64,000 nt of DNA from Pectobacterium cacticida (GCF_036885195.1 NZ_CP133656.1:2356001-2420000), one strand, 5' to 3'. Shown: positions 52,773 through 62,494, counted from the first letter of the stretch. Notes: generated from the sequence alone by a model not told the origin. Translations and numbers: made by a program.

Positions 52773-52853
52773 CGCGCGGCACCGGTAACAATATTTAACA
52801 CTACGTCAATAACGCCGCGCCCCATCGCGGAGATGTTTAAAACGGATGATTGC

Positions 52854-54101
52854 ATGTCAAACTTCATTGCCGATCGCGCTTCGCGACCTTATCCCCCGTT
52901 ACTACTCGGCAGCCAGTTAATTTTCAACATTGGCTTTTATGCTGTGGTGCCCTTTCTGGCGATTTTCCTGCGCGACGACATGCGGCTTTCTGGCTGGGCT
53001 ATCGGGCTGGTAATCGGCTTACGCACCTTTTCTCAGCAGGGCATGTTTTTAGTCGGCGGCGCGCTGGCCGACCGCTATGGCGCACGCGTAATTATCCTGT
53101 GCGGCTGCGTCGTACGCATCAGCGGCTACCTCCTGTTGGCGCTGGGCGACTCGCTGTGGCCAATTATTCTCGGTGCCTGCCTGACCGGCGTCGGCGGAGC
53201 CCTGTTCTCCCCCGCCATTGAGGCCTTAATGGCGCAAGCCGGCACGCAAAGTGAAAATGCGGGAAAACGCAGTCGCGCCGAGTGGTTCGCCCTGTTTGCG
53301 ATTTGCGGTGAGCTAGGCGCGGTGTTGGGCCCCCTGCTGGGCTCGGTACTGGCCGGATACGGATTCCAGCGCGTGGCGCTCGCCGGCGCCGTCGTGTTTG
53401 TCATTGCGCTCATCGTCCTGTTTTTCAGCCTGCCGCCGACGCAGCGTAATCAGGGCGAATTACACATCGCCCCGTGGTGGGAAACCTTCCGTCAGAGACG
53501 CTTTGTTGCTTTCATCATTGCCTACAGCGCTTATCTGTTCAGCTACAACCAGCTCTATCTGGCGCTGCCGGTTGAACTGCACCGTTCCGGCAGCAGTGAG
53601 AAAGACCTCGGCCCGCTGTTTGTTCTGGCTTCGCTGTTGGTGATCGGATTGCAGCTTCCGCTGGCGCGTTTTGCCCGCCGAGTGGGTGCAGCACGCATGC
53701 TGCCATTGGGCTTCGCGCTGCTGTCTGCCTCATTCCTCAGTGTCGCCCTGTTTGCTTCCAGCACACCGTCTGAAGGATGGCAGCGCCTACTTCCGGCTAT
53801 CTCCTTGATTACCTTGTTAACAGTGGGACAGATGTTAATCGTCCCCGTTGGCATGGATCTCATCCCGCGTTTTGCCAACAACCAGAATCTGGGGGCGCAC
53901 TATGGCGCGCTGGCATCGATGGGCGGCATTGCTGTTCTGGTCGGCAACGTTGTACTCGGTAGCCAACTCGACCGTGCGCTGACGCCGTCACCACAGGCCG
54001 CTATTCCGTGGGTGCTGCTCGCCGCGGTGCCGCTGTGCAGTTCGCTGGCGATGATTGTCATCTGCCGCCCATTCAACTCGCTTCCCATTACCAAGATTTA
54101 A
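52854..54101 (+). CDS. MFS transporter embedded in the ABC operon
   Basis: The protein of about 415 residues has 12 predicted membrane segments and the family loop motif GGALADRYGARVII after TM2. It is of the drug-efflux-like branch (MdtH-like). Position between the ABC ATPases and binding protein is unusual for a drug pump and recalls CntE, the metallophore exporter of staphylopine loci. I use ATG 52854 (GGAT upstream); ATG 52833 would add seven residues. Function is inferred from context. Confidence 0.85.
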   Translation: MSNFIADRASRPYPPLLLGSQLIFNIGFYAVVPFLAIFLRDDMRLSGWAIGLVIGLRTFSQQGMFLVGGALADRYGARVIILCGCVVRISGYLLLALGDSLWPIILGACLTGVGGALFSPAIEALMAQAGTQSENAGKRSRAEWFALFAICGELGAVLGPLLGSVLAGYGFQRVALAGAVVFVIALIVLFFSLPPTQRNQGELHIAPWWETFRQRRFVAFIIAYSAYLFSYNQLYLALPVELHRSGSSEKDLGPLFVLASLLVIGLQLPLARFARRVGAARMLPLGFALLSASFLSVALFASSTPSEGWQRLLPAISLITLLTVGQMLIVPVGMDLIPRFANNQNLGAHYGALASMGGIAVLVGNVVLGSQLDRALTPSPQAAIPWVLLAAVPLCSSLAMIVICRPFNSLPITKI

Positions 54102-54111
54102 GGACAACTTG

Positions 54112-55623
54112 ATGAAACCTCGTAATCACCCGTGGTCGATCTCCTGCCTGCTTTCCGCTTCGTTGCTGCTTTCCGGTTGCTTCAATGAGACGGAAGAAAA
54201 AACGCCGACACAGGCTGACGGTCGCATTAAATTGGCGATGCTTCAACCACCGCGCTCCGGCCTGACGCCGCTGAGCGATGATGCCTTTAAGCTGTCCCGC
54301 TGGAGCACGGCAGAAACGCTAGTGGTGCTCGACAAGCTCGGCGAAGCTCAGCCTGCGTTAGCGACAACATGGCAGCAGATCGATGATAAATCCTGGCGTT
54401 TTGAGCTGCGTCCCAATGTTCATTTTCACGATAACACCACGTTAAACGCCGCCACGGTGGTTAATGCGCTCACCGTGGCGTCCACCGCCGCCCCCAAACC
54501 GCGCATTCTGGACGGCGTGCAGTTAACGGTACAAGCCGATGGCGATAACGCGGTGATTGTCTCCACCGCTAAAGCCGATCCGCTGCTGCCCCAGCGCTTA
54601 TCCAGCCCGCAGTTGGCAATCCTCTCCACCGCGGCATACGGTAAAAATGGCGTGGTCAATCCGATCAACACCGGAAGCGGCACGTTTGTTCTGCGTAGCG
54701 TCACGGGCACCAGCAGTGCAGTGTTAGACAGATTCGACGGCTACTGGGGTGAAAAAGCGCAGGCCAGCGGGATCGACGTCAGCTTTGTCTCTGACGGTGC
54801 GGCACGTGCGGCGGCATTACGTACCGGAACGGCAGACATTGTTGAAGCCATTCCGGTTTCTCAGGCACCGCTGCTGGACCAATCGCTGGTGCATGAAGTC
54901 CCGATGCCGCGTACCAACACGCTGTATCTGAATACGCGCCAAGGTGTAATGCAAGATCCTGCGATGCGTGCCGCCGTACGTGATGCCATCAATCGCCAAC
55001 AACTGGTGGACAACGTCTATGAGCAACGTGCCGATGTCGCACAAGGCTTATTAGGCCCCGCGCTACCGTGGGCGGCGCAACTACGCCAGCCGGTGGCGAA
55101 TCCGGTCAAAGCCGGTACGCCTGCGGGGGCGACCATCACGCTGGCCACCTTCAGCGATCGCGCCGAACTGCCTGAAGTCGCGGTCTATCTGGCACAGCAG
55201 CTTACCGCCGCCGGATTTACGGTAAAACAGGTAGTACGTGAATACGCGCAGATTGAGTCCGACGCGCTGGCGGGCAAGTTTGACGCCTTTATTTTATCCC
55301 GCGCCACCGTGTTGGATTCCGGCGACCCGGTAGCTTACCTGTACAGCGATTTCGCCTGCGCAGGGTCGTTCAATATCGCCCAACTGTGCCGCCCGGAAAT
55401 CGATCAGGCGTTACAGAAAGCGGCGGCGATTCCTGCGGGTGATGCACGCCGTCAGGCCATTATGCGAGCAGAAAATCTGATCCTTGCCAGCGATGCGGCG
55501 ATTCCGATGCTGCATGAGCGCGTCATTCAGGGGGAAAGCGCGCGGGTAAGAGACGCGCTACGCGATCCGCGTGAACGCACGCTGATTAACGCCGCCACGC
55601 ATATTGCTACCGATGCGAAATAA
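54112..55623 (+). CDS. ABC substrate-binding lipoprotein, peptide/nickel/opine type
   Basis: The 503-residue protein has a lipoprotein signal peptide with lipobox LSGC (Cys about 23) and the SBP_bac_5 fold. It shows LATTWQQIDDKSWRFELRPNVHFHDNTTLNAATVVNAL and later DPAMRAAVRDAINRQQLVDNVY, as in NikA/DppA/CntA. Its start is behind AAGGA. Nothing in the sequence alone fixes whether it binds peptides, nickel or a metal-opine complex. Confidence 0.92.
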   Translation: MKPRNHPWSISCLLSASLLLSGCFNETEEKTPTQADGRIKLAMLQPPRSGLTPLSDDAFKLSRWSTAETLVVLDKLGEAQPALATTWQQIDDKSWRFELRPNVHFHDNTTLNAATVVNALTVASTAAPKPRILDGVQLTVQADGDNAVIVSTAKADPLLPQRLSSPQLAILSTAAYGKNGVVNPINTGSGTFVLRSVTGTSSAVLDRFDGYWGEKAQASGIDVSFVSDGAARAAALRTGTADIVEAIPVSQAPLLDQSLVHEVPMPRTNTLYLNTRQGVMQDPAMRAAVRDAINRQQLVDNVYEQRADVAQGLLGPALPWAAQLRQPVANPVKAGTPAGATITLATFSDRAELPEVAVYLAQQLTAAGFTVKQVVREYAQIESDALAGKFDAFILSRATVLDSGDPVAYLYSDFACAGSFNIAQLCRPEIDQALQKAAAIPAGDARRQAIMRAENLILASDAAIPMLHERVIQGESARVRDALRDPRERTLINAATHIATDAK

Positions 55624-55661
55624 CGGGTAACACGCCCAGCAACCAGAAAGATGATGAGTTT

Positions 55662-57440
55662 ATGAGCGAACCGCTATATTGCCGCACCTGTGCTACCCTC
55701 AACCAGGCGCAACGCCCGCGATACGGCGTGCTGATCCCGCTGTTTTCGCGACTGCTGACGCTGGCGGGGATCGTCGTGCTAATTGGCATATTGCCGTGGT
55801 TGTCCGGTCAGGATCCGGCGCTGGCACTGCTACGCGCCCGTTCCGGCGATCAGGAAGCGACGGCGGAAACGCTTAACGCCATCCGCCACTCTCTCGGGCT
55901 GGATCAGGGCCCGCTGCAACTGCTGTTGAACTGGCTGACAGGTCTGCTACACGGCGATGCGGGCCATTCCTGGGTGTCTGGCCGCCCCGTGCTTCCGGGG
56001 ATGTTGCAGGCGACGGGCGTGTCGCTCACGCTAATGGCATCCTCGGCCTTGGTGGCCTTCATACTGGCTGCGGTACTGTGCGTTCCGACGTTTCGCCAAG
56101 GGTTACGCGGTCAGATTCATCGTTCAGGCGGTCTCTTTGCCGCCTTATTTACCGCACTGCCTGAATTTCTGCTGGCGTCATTTCTGCTGATCGTCGGTGC
56201 CGTCTGGTTACAATGGTTTCCACCCTATGGCTGGCTGGGCTTACACTACGCCGTGCTGCCGTCGCTGGCGCTCGGAATACCGGCTGGCGGCTACCTTGGC
56301 CGCATTATTGCCGACGCACTCTCCACCACCTTTAGCGAGAATTGGTTAACAACCTGGAGCGTAGCCGGAGTGAATCGTCGCCATATCGCGCTAGCGGTAC
56401 TGAAACGCACAGTGCCCAGCGTCATGCCACTCGTCGGGCTAGTATTGGTCTCACTGACTGGCGGAGCCATTGCCGTCGAAAAAGTGTTCGCCATTCCGGG
56501 TTTGGGACGCGCGACGCTGGGCGCCGCGGCAGCACAGGATTTGCCGTCTTTACAGCTCGGCATAGTGATACTGTTACTCATTGCTTCGCTGGCGGGTATC
56601 GCCGCCAGTGGCGTGCGGCTGTTGATTCTCGGACGCGCGCTGCGAAGCGGCGCAATGCCGGTGCCGCAAGCCCATGAGCACGCCGTCTCTCGCTATGCTA
56701 TCTGGCTGCCGATTATCTGCGTGCTATTACTGGCGCTGCTATTGTTTGCTGGCTTACCGCGCGATCCCTATGTTTCCGCTTTTCAGCGCCTGCAATCGCC
56801 GTCATTTATATTGCCTTTTGGCGCGGACGCGATGGGGCGCGATGTGCTGGCGCGCGTGGCGCACGGGACATTAACAACCTGTCTGCTGGCGCTGGGCGTA
56901 TCGCTGGCCTGTCTGGCCATAGGCCTGCTGGTTGGGCTGTTCCCACGCCTGTTCATTGGCCCGATCGAAGTGACCAATGCCCTACCGCCGGTGATTGCCG
57001 GACTACTGGTTGCGGCCGTTAATGGCCCGACGGCAACGGGCGCGGCGATTGCCGTAATTGCCGTGAGCTGGGCACCGCTGGCGGCCCACACGGCGGCGCT
57101 GGTCGCCGAAATTAATGCGCGCCCTTATATTCGCATGCTGCCAATCCTTGGCGTGGGACCGATACGGCGCAGCCTGTTTTATGTTTTGCCTGCGCTGATT
57201 GGGCCACTCTTTCGTCACGCCATGCTGCGACTGCCCGGCATCGCGCTGGCGCTGGCATCGCTCGGTTTCCTAGGCCTGGGTGCCTCACCGCCGACACCAG
57301 AATGGGGACGCGTGCTGGCAGAAGGCATGCCGTATATCGAACGTGCCTTCTGGGGTGTGCTAGCACCTGCGGCCGCACTCGGCGTGCTGTCGATATTGGC
57401 CGTGAGCGCAGCACATCTCTCTGGTCGCCACAAGCATTAA
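55662..57440 (+). CDS. Fused ABC permease (DppB-DppC-like), peptide/nickel/opine type
   Basis: The 592-residue protein joins two permeases that are normally separate. The first half (about 1-330) follows the DppB/NikB pattern (ETLNAIRHSLGLDQGPLQLLLNWLTGLLHGDAGHSW); the second (about 345-592) follows DppC/NikC (FGADAMGRDVLARVAHGT, then LGFLGLGASPPTPEWGRVLAEG). It follows the binding-protein gene by 38 bases. With the two ATPases and the lipoprotein it makes a complete importer. Confidence 0.92.
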   Translation: MSEPLYCRTCATLNQAQRPRYGVLIPLFSRLLTLAGIVVLIGILPWLSGQDPALALLRARSGDQEATAETLNAIRHSLGLDQGPLQLLLNWLTGLLHGDAGHSWVSGRPVLPGMLQATGVSLTLMASSALVAFILAAVLCVPTFRQGLRGQIHRSGGLFAALFTALPEFLLASFLLIVGAVWLQWFPPYGWLGLHYAVLPSLALGIPAGGYLGRIIADALSTTFSENWLTTWSVAGVNRRHIALAVLKRTVPSVMPLVGLVLVSLTGGAIAVEKVFAIPGLGRATLGAAAAQDLPSLQLGIVILLLIASLAGIAASGVRLLILGRALRSGAMPVPQAHEHAVSRYAIWLPIICVLLLALLLFAGLPRDPYVSAFQRLQSPSFILPFGADAMGRDVLARVAHGTLTTCLLALGVSLACLAIGLLVGLFPRLFIGPIEVTNALPPVIAGLLVAAVNGPTATGAAIAVIAVSWAPLAAHTAALVAEINARPYIRMLPILGVGPIRRSLFYVLPALIGPLFRHAMLRLPGIALALASLGFLGLGASPPTPEWGRVLAEGMPYIERAFWGVLAPAAALGVLSILAVSAAHLSGRHKH

Positions 57441-57483
57441 TCAATAGCGTAATGCCGACTCAACGCTCTCTTCTCTTCACGCC

Positions 57484-57519
57484 CACAGCCCCGCTAGATT
57501 TCACGATGGCGGGGCTGTG
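57484..57519 (+). terminator. Terminator after the fused permease gene
   Basis: An 11-bp perfect GC-rich stem (CACAGCCCCGC at 57484-57494 with GCGGGGCTGTG at 57509-57519, 14-base loop) lies 44 bases past the permease stop. The T-run after it is weak. It separates the ABC operon from amn. Confidence 0.65.
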
Positions 57520-57598
57520 CATCTTCAGTTACGCTGTGAGCTAACCTCTGCCGAAGTACACAAGTAAATATGTGCAGAACGTGATTAAAGGAGAGAAT

Positions 57599-59053
57599 AT
57601 GCATAACAGCGACGTCGGTCTTACCGTCACTCAAGCGCTGGATAGGTTGGAAACCCTATACGATAACGCCGTTTCGGCGCTGCGTGACGCGATTGGGGAT
57701 TTTATCAATGATGGCACCCTACCCGATGCCAACAGGCGTGCGGCAGGGTTATTTTCCTACCCAACCTTGCGTGTTAGTTGGGGTGGCAATTCGACAAACC
57801 ATCCAGGCCCTCGCGCCTATGGCCGTTTCACCCACCCCGGTGGCTATTCCACCACAATCACTCGCCCCGCGTTTCTTCGCGCTTATCTGGCGGAGCAATT
57901 GACGCTGCTGAAAGACGATTATGATGTCACCATCAGTGTCGGCCCATCGCAACAGGAAATCCCATTCCCCTACGTGCTAGACGGCTCCGATTTGGTTCTC
58001 GATCGTTCAATGAGCGCCAGCATCGCTAAACATTTCCCAACAACGGAGCTGTCACAGATTGGCGACGAGACCGCCGATGGTCTGTATCACGCGACTACCT
58101 CAACCCCCTTGTCGCACTTCGACGCGCTACGTACCGACTTTTCATTGGCGCGACTGCGCCACTATACCGGTACGCCCGTAGAACATATCCAACCGTTCAT
58201 TCTCTTCACTAACTACACCCGCTATGTCGATGAGTTTGTGCGTTGGGCTTGTGCGCAGATCGCCGATCCTGCTAGCCCCTACGAGGCGCTGTCCTGCGCT
58301 GGGGGAATCTATATTACCGCCGACACGCCGCACCCTGAGCAAGCGGTGTCCGATCTGGCCTGGAAGAAGCATCAGATGCCCGCTTATCATTTGATTCCAC
58401 GGCAAGGAAAGGGCATTACCCTGGTTAATATCGGCGTCGGGCCGTCTAATGCCAAAACCATCTGCGATCATCTCGCGGTGATGCGCCCGCATGCGTGGCT
58501 GATGATCGGCCACTGCGGCGGCCTGCGCGAAAGCCAGTCTATCGGCGATTATGTGTTGGCGCACGCTTACCTGCGTGACGATCACGTACTGGACGCTGTG
58601 TTACCGCCGGATATCCCCATTCCCAGCATCGCCGAGGTGCAGCGTGCGCTTTATGATGCGACCAAACAGGTTAGCGGTATGCCGGGGGAAGAAGTCAAAC
58701 AACGCTTGCGTACCGGTACGGTCGTCACCACCGACGATCGTAACTGGGAATTGCGCTATTCGGCTTCCGCCCTGCGATTTAATCTCAGCCGCGCTGTCGC
58801 GGTTGATATGGAAAGCGCGACAATTGCCGCACAAGGTTACCGCTTCCGTGTCCCTTACGGCACGCTGCTGTGCGTCTCAGATAAACCATTGCACGGTGAA
58901 ATCAAGCTGCCTGGACAGGCGAACCGTTTCTACGAGGGGGCAATCTCCGAACATTTGCAGATTGGCATCTGCGCCATCGAACGATTACGCGCGGAAGGCG
59001 ATAAGCTGCATTCGCGCAAGCTGCGTACCTTTAACGAGCCGCCGTTTCGCTAA
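57599..59053 (+). CDS. amn: AMP nucleosidase
   Basis: This cytoplasmic enzyme hydrolyses AMP to adenine and ribose 5-phosphate and adjusts the AMP pool. The start at ATG 57599 (MHNSDVGLTV, GGAG upstream) gives 484 residues, exactly the E. coli length. The N-terminal regulatory domain (about 1-175) is followed by the nucleoside-phosphorylase fold (about 190-440) with NIGVGPSNAKTICDHLAVMRP, MIGHCGGLRESQSIGDYVLA and VDMESATIAAQGYRFRVP. It has its own promoter region after the terminator. Confidence 0.97.
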   Translation: MHNSDVGLTVTQALDRLETLYDNAVSALRDAIGDFINDGTLPDANRRAAGLFSYPTLRVSWGGNSTNHPGPRAYGRFTHPGGYSTTITRPAFLRAYLAEQLTLLKDDYDVTISVGPSQQEIPFPYVLDGSDLVLDRSMSASIAKHFPTTELSQIGDETADGLYHATTSTPLSHFDALRTDFSLARLRHYTGTPVEHIQPFILFTNYTRYVDEFVRWACAQIADPASPYEALSCAGGIYITADTPHPEQAVSDLAWKKHQMPAYHLIPRQGKGITLVNIGVGPSNAKTICDHLAVMRPHAWLMIGHCGGLRESQSIGDYVLAHAYLRDDHVLDAVLPPDIPIPSIAEVQRALYDATKQVSGMPGEEVKQRLRTGTVVTTDDRNWELRYSASALRFNLSRAVAVDMESATIAAQGYRFRVPYGTLLCVSDKPLHGEIKLPGQANRFYEGAISEHLQIGICAIERLRAEGDKLHSRKLRTFNEPPFR

Positions 59054-59069
59054 CAACGCTCCGCAAGCG

Positions 59070-59095
59070 ATAAGCGCCGTCTTTGCGGCGCTTAT
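59070..59095. terminator. Terminator between amn and proP
   Basis: ATAAGCGCCG and CGGCGCTTAT form a 10-bp stem with a six-base loop, flanked by T/A-rich runs on both sides (TTATC on plus; TATCGC-side on minus). It lies 16 bases past amn and 18 past proP, which converge, so it probably serves both. Confidence 0.65.
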
Positions 59096-59112
59096 TTATC
59101 ATGACATTATTA

Positions 59113-60615
59113 TTAATTAATCTCAGGATGCTGTTCCGTCAGCCGTTTTCTTTTTTTCTCCAATTCAGCTATTTGCTCGTCTATTTCCTCTATTTTCTGT
59201 TCAATATTATCGTACTGTTCTTGTAACAATTCTTTTGCCTCTGTTCGATCTGACGCTGCCGGCGTAGCGCCTTTCAGCGGTTGGTTCGCCGTTTCACGCA
59301 TTGACATTCCTGTTATCAAGCCGATTATCCCAATCACCATCAAATAATATGCGGGCATATATAAATTACCGGTAGATTCAACAAGCCACGCTGCGGCCGT
59401 TGGCGTAAAACCGGCCACCAGCACTGAAATATTAAATGACGTTGCCAACGCACTATAACGAATATGCGTAGGGAAAAGTGCGGGAAGCGTTGAGGCCATC
59501 ACCCCGGTGAACGAATTCAGTAACACAGCCAATACTAATAACCCACAGAAAATCAGCCCAATCACACCGCTATTAATCAACATAAAACTGGGAATTGACA
59601 GCAGAAACAGGCCAATACTGCCGCCAATAACAAACGGTTTACGCCCATAGCGGTCACTCATTAACCCCATAACCGGTTGCACAAATAACATGCCGATCAT
59701 GACGGCAATAATGATCATTACCCCATGATCCTCAGAATAATGCAGACTATGAGAGAGATAACTTGGCATATACGTCAGCAGCATGTAATAAGTCACATTG
59801 GTGGCAATCACCATGCCAATACAGATCAGTAACCCTTTCCATTGCTTGACGATAATTTCACGCAACGAGATCTTCGGGGCAGATTGGAGACTATTTTGCG
59901 ATTCTTTATCAATCGTATCAACATGCTGCTGAAATGTTGGCGTTTCTTCCAGTGCATGGCGCAGGTAAATACCAATGAGTCCGAGCGGTGCGGCAATAAA
60001 GAATGGAATACGCCACCCCCATGCCAGAAAGTTTTCTTCTCCGACAATCGAAGAAATAAGCACCACGACGCCTGCTCCCATCACGAAACCGGCAATGGAA
60101 CCGAAATCTAACCAGCTTCCTAAAAACCCGCGCCGCCTGTCGGGGGAATATTCCGCAACAAAAACCGCCGCACCGGTATATTCTCCCCCGACGGAAAAAC
60201 CCTGTGCCAATTTTGCCAACAACAGTAATATCGGAGCCCAAATACCAATAGCATCATAGGACGGAATCAAGCCGATACAGAATGTACTTACCGCCATGAT
60301 AATAATAGTAATTGATAAGACTTTCTGGCGACCGAATTTATCGCCCATCGCGCCAAAAAATATGCCGCCCAATGGACGAACTAAAAAAGGAACAGAAAAG
60401 GTTGCCAGTGCGGCAATCATTTGCACCCCGGGATCCGCACCAGGGAAAAAAACTTGCCCGAGCGCATACGCCACAAACCCATAGACGCCAAAATCAAACC
60501 ATTCCATCGCATTGCCTAACGCCGCGGCGGTAATCGCTTTCTTAAGCCTGTCATTATCAATAATGGTAATGTCCTGAATTTTCATCGGCTCAATTTTCTT
60601 CTTTCTTAATCTCAT
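59113..60615 (-). CDS. proP: Proline/betaine osmoprotectant transporter ProP
   Basis: ProP is an MFS proton symporter that imports proline, glycine betaine and ectoine on osmotic upshift. The 500-residue protein (E. coli ProP also 500) follows it closely: ITAAALGNAMEWFDFGVYGF, then AQGFSVGGEYTGAAVFVAEYSPDRRRGF and the later GKPFVIGG-type segments across 12 membrane spans. The C-terminal cytoplasmic tail (about 460-500) is an antiparallel coiled coil (ATDRTEAKELL, then EEIDEQIAELEKKRKRL), the osmosensory element of the E. coli protein. The ATG has GGGAG upstream. Confidence 0.96.
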   Translation of the reverse strand: MRLRKKKIEPMKIQDITIIDNDRLKKAITAAALGNAMEWFDFGVYGFVAYALGQVFFPGADPGVQMIAALATFSVPFLVRPLGGIFFGAMGDKFGRQKVLSITIIIMAVSTFCIGLIPSYDAIGIWAPILLLLAKLAQGFSVGGEYTGAAVFVAEYSPDRRRGFLGSWLDFGSIAGFVMGAGVVVLISSIVGEENFLAWGWRIPFFIAAPLGLIGIYLRHALEETPTFQQHVDTIDKESQNSLQSAPKISLREIIVKQWKGLLICIGMVIATNVTYYMLLTYMPSYLSHSLHYSEDHGVMIIIAVMIGMLFVQPVMGLMSDRYGRKPFVIGGSIGLFLLSIPSFMLINSGVIGLIFCGLLVLAVLLNSFTGVMASTLPALFPTHIRYSALATSFNISVLVAGFTPTAAAWLVESTGNLYMPAYYLMVIGIIGLITGMSMRETANQPLKGATPAASDRTEAKELLQEQYDNIEQKIEEIDEQIAELEKKRKRLTEQHPEIN

Positions 60616-61007
60616 TTTTTCTCCCTTTCCTCAAAACGGCCTGTTATTAACCATGCGGCCACCACGTTCATGCTCGGCTAACGCCCAATGCACCCTGAAG
60701 AATTCACAATTTATTAATCGTGATATTCATTACACCTTGGTGCGATATAAAAGGAGTATAGAAGAATTTAACCAAAAGCACGGTTCAAGGTGCCGTATGC
60801 CTAAATAACAGACAGAGATATAACCAAAAGAAAATAATGATTAAGCATTATGACAACATCATCACATGGCTGTCGGTAGGGTTTTTACTTACGCGGCATA
60901 ATCATTTTTGGGATTACGGTTAAAATAGCCATGCCGAGACAATACCTTGATAGAAAATCGACACAGAGGTCAGTTCTGGTGAACGGCACTCATGCCATGC
61001 TCGCGAG
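60616..61007. promoter_or_regulatory. Upstream region of proP
   Basis: No gene is supported here. On the minus strand TTCTATACT (60763-60755) resembles an RpoS-type extended -10 element, about 140 bases upstream of the proP start, consistent with known stationary-phase expression of E. coli proP. A short plus-strand frame at 60931-61119 runs through the downstream hairpin and is not a gene. Confidence 0.35.
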
Positions 61008-61041
61008 AAAAAGCCAGTCAACATATGTAGACTGGCTTTTT
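61008..61041. terminator. Bidirectional terminator after patA
   Basis: A 12-bp perfect stem (AAAAAGCCAGTC at 61008-61019 with GACTGGCTTTTT at 61030-61041, 10-base loop) has T-runs in both directions. It is 44 bases past the patA stop on the minus strand. It could equally end a plus-strand transcript reading from the proP side. Confidence 0.9.
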
Positions 61042-61084
61042 GAGTTAACGCTAATGGAATACGGATATAGGGTTACGTTGTCTC

Positions 61085-62494
61085 TCACTCTACCGCATAT
61101 TCCTTCACTTTATTATTAGCGTCTGGCAACGAGCCATTCAGTGTCCTGAGCGCCTCTTTTGCCTCTTTCAGGACGCGAACACATTGCTCACGCGTAATAG
61201 TAAGCGGCGGCTCAATCCTGATGGTTGTCGCGTTATTCAGCGTGCCCGCGACCAGGATGTGTCGATGGAACAATTCTTGCGCGAAGGCGTACCCGATCTC
61301 ATTTTTCCTGAACTCAATCGCCTGCAATAGCCCCATTCCTCGCGCTTCAACAATCAGTTGAGGATACTCGGCCGCTAATTGCTGGAGCCCCTGCAACAAA
61401 AACGCGCCCTGCTTTGCCGCCTGCTGCGGTAAATTCTTCGTCAGCAACTCATTAACCGTCGCCAGCCCCGCCGCACAAGCGAGTGGATTACCGCCGAACG
61501 TAGTGGTATGCAGAAACGGGTTTTCAAACAGTACGGAGAAGACCGCTTCCGTTGCCACCGTCGCGCCAATCGGCATTACGCCGCCGCCCAGGGCTTTCGC
61601 CAGACACAAGATATCGGGCTGTACACCATAATGCTCACAGGCGAACATTTTACCGGTGCGCCCCATCCCCGTTTGCACCTCATCCAGAATCAGCAATGCC
61701 CCGATCTCATCGCATAGCGATCTAACCGCTGGCAGGTAATTTTCCGGTGGTACAATCACACCGCCTTCTCCCTGAATCGGTTCAAGGATAATGGCGGCAA
61801 CATCGTCGCCAGTCTTCTGGCATTGCTGAACCTGCTTGCGCATGGCATTGATATCGCCGAAAGGCACATGATGAAAGCCAGGTAATAACGGCATAAAAGG
61901 ACGACGGAAGGCGGGTTTAGCCGTTGCGGAAAGCGCACCTAACGATTTCCCGTGGAATGCGCCGGTCGCGGCAATAAAAGTATATTTACCGCGAGTAGAT
62001 TGATACGCCTTCGCCAGCTTAAGCGCGGCTTCGACCGCTTCCGTTCCACTGTTGCTAAAGAAACTGTATTTCAGATCGCCCGGCGTCAGCGCCGCCAGCG
62101 TTTTTGCTAATAGTCCCCGCAGTGGGTCGAGCAGTTCCTGGCTGTGCAGCGGTTGCTTGGTGAGTTGGCGCTCCACGGCGGCAAGCACATTTGGGTTGCG
62201 ATGCCCAATGTTGAAAATGCCGTAACCGCCGAGGCAGTCCAGATATTCATTTCCTTGGGTATCAATTAACGTATTTGGGCCGCTGGCGCGCCATTCAACG
62301 GCGGCATAATCGCCGCCGGTGGTGACAGATTTTCGGTATTCCAGAAAACCTGGGTTGACATATTCACGAAAACAATTCAAGACCTCTTGATTCAGTGCCG
62401 CCATGTCATCGTGGGATAGCGTGTCACTATGAATCCAATGCAATGCCTGCTGAGTACACTCTAGCGGGTTAAGGTGGGCGTTTGATCTGGACAA
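61085..62494 (-). CDS. patA: Putrescine aminotransferase
   Basis: PatA transfers an amino group from putrescine to 2-oxoglutarate, giving 4-aminobutanal. The protein is a class III aminotransferase with the PLP-binding Lys in CLAKALGGGVMPIGA and the FHGKSLGALSATAK and ILEPIQGEGGVIVPP motifs. I choose the TTG at 62494 as start: it has an ideal AAGGAG at seven bases and gives 469 residues, like E. coli PatA (459); the longer frame to 62521 lacks this. It lies downstream of patD with a 290-base gap and its own likely sigma-54 promoter. Confidence 0.93.
   Translation of the reverse strand: MSRSNAHLNPLECTQQALHWIHSDTLSHDDMAALNQEVLNCFREYVNPGFLEYRKSVTTGGDYAAVEWRASGPNTLIDTQGNEYLDCLGGYGIFNIGHRNPNVLAAVERQLTKQPLHSQELLDPLRGLLAKTLAALTPGDLKYSFFSNSGTEAVEAALKLAKAYQSTRGKYTFIAATGAFHGKSLGALSATAKPAFRRPFMPLLPGFHHVPFGDINAMRKQVQQCQKTGDDVAAIILEPIQGEGGVIVPPENYLPAVRSLCDEIGALLILDEVQTGMGRTGKMFACEHYGVQPDILCLAKALGGGVMPIGATVATEAVFSVLFENPFLHTTTFGGNPLACAAGLATVNELLTKNLPQQAAKQGAFLLQGLQQLAAEYPQLIVEARGMGLLQAIEFRKNEIGYAFAQELFHRHILVAGTLNNATTIRIEPPLTITREQCVRVLKEAKEALRTLNGSLPDANNKVKEYAVE

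Noticed and set aside
57599..59053. amn as part of the opine/peptide-type ABC operon
   Set aside because: A strong hairpin separates them, and amn is a stand-alone housekeeping gene in relatives.
60931..61119. Short plus-strand frame between proP and patA
   Set aside because: It runs through the terminator hairpin into the end of patA, has no good ribosome-binding site and no family similarity.
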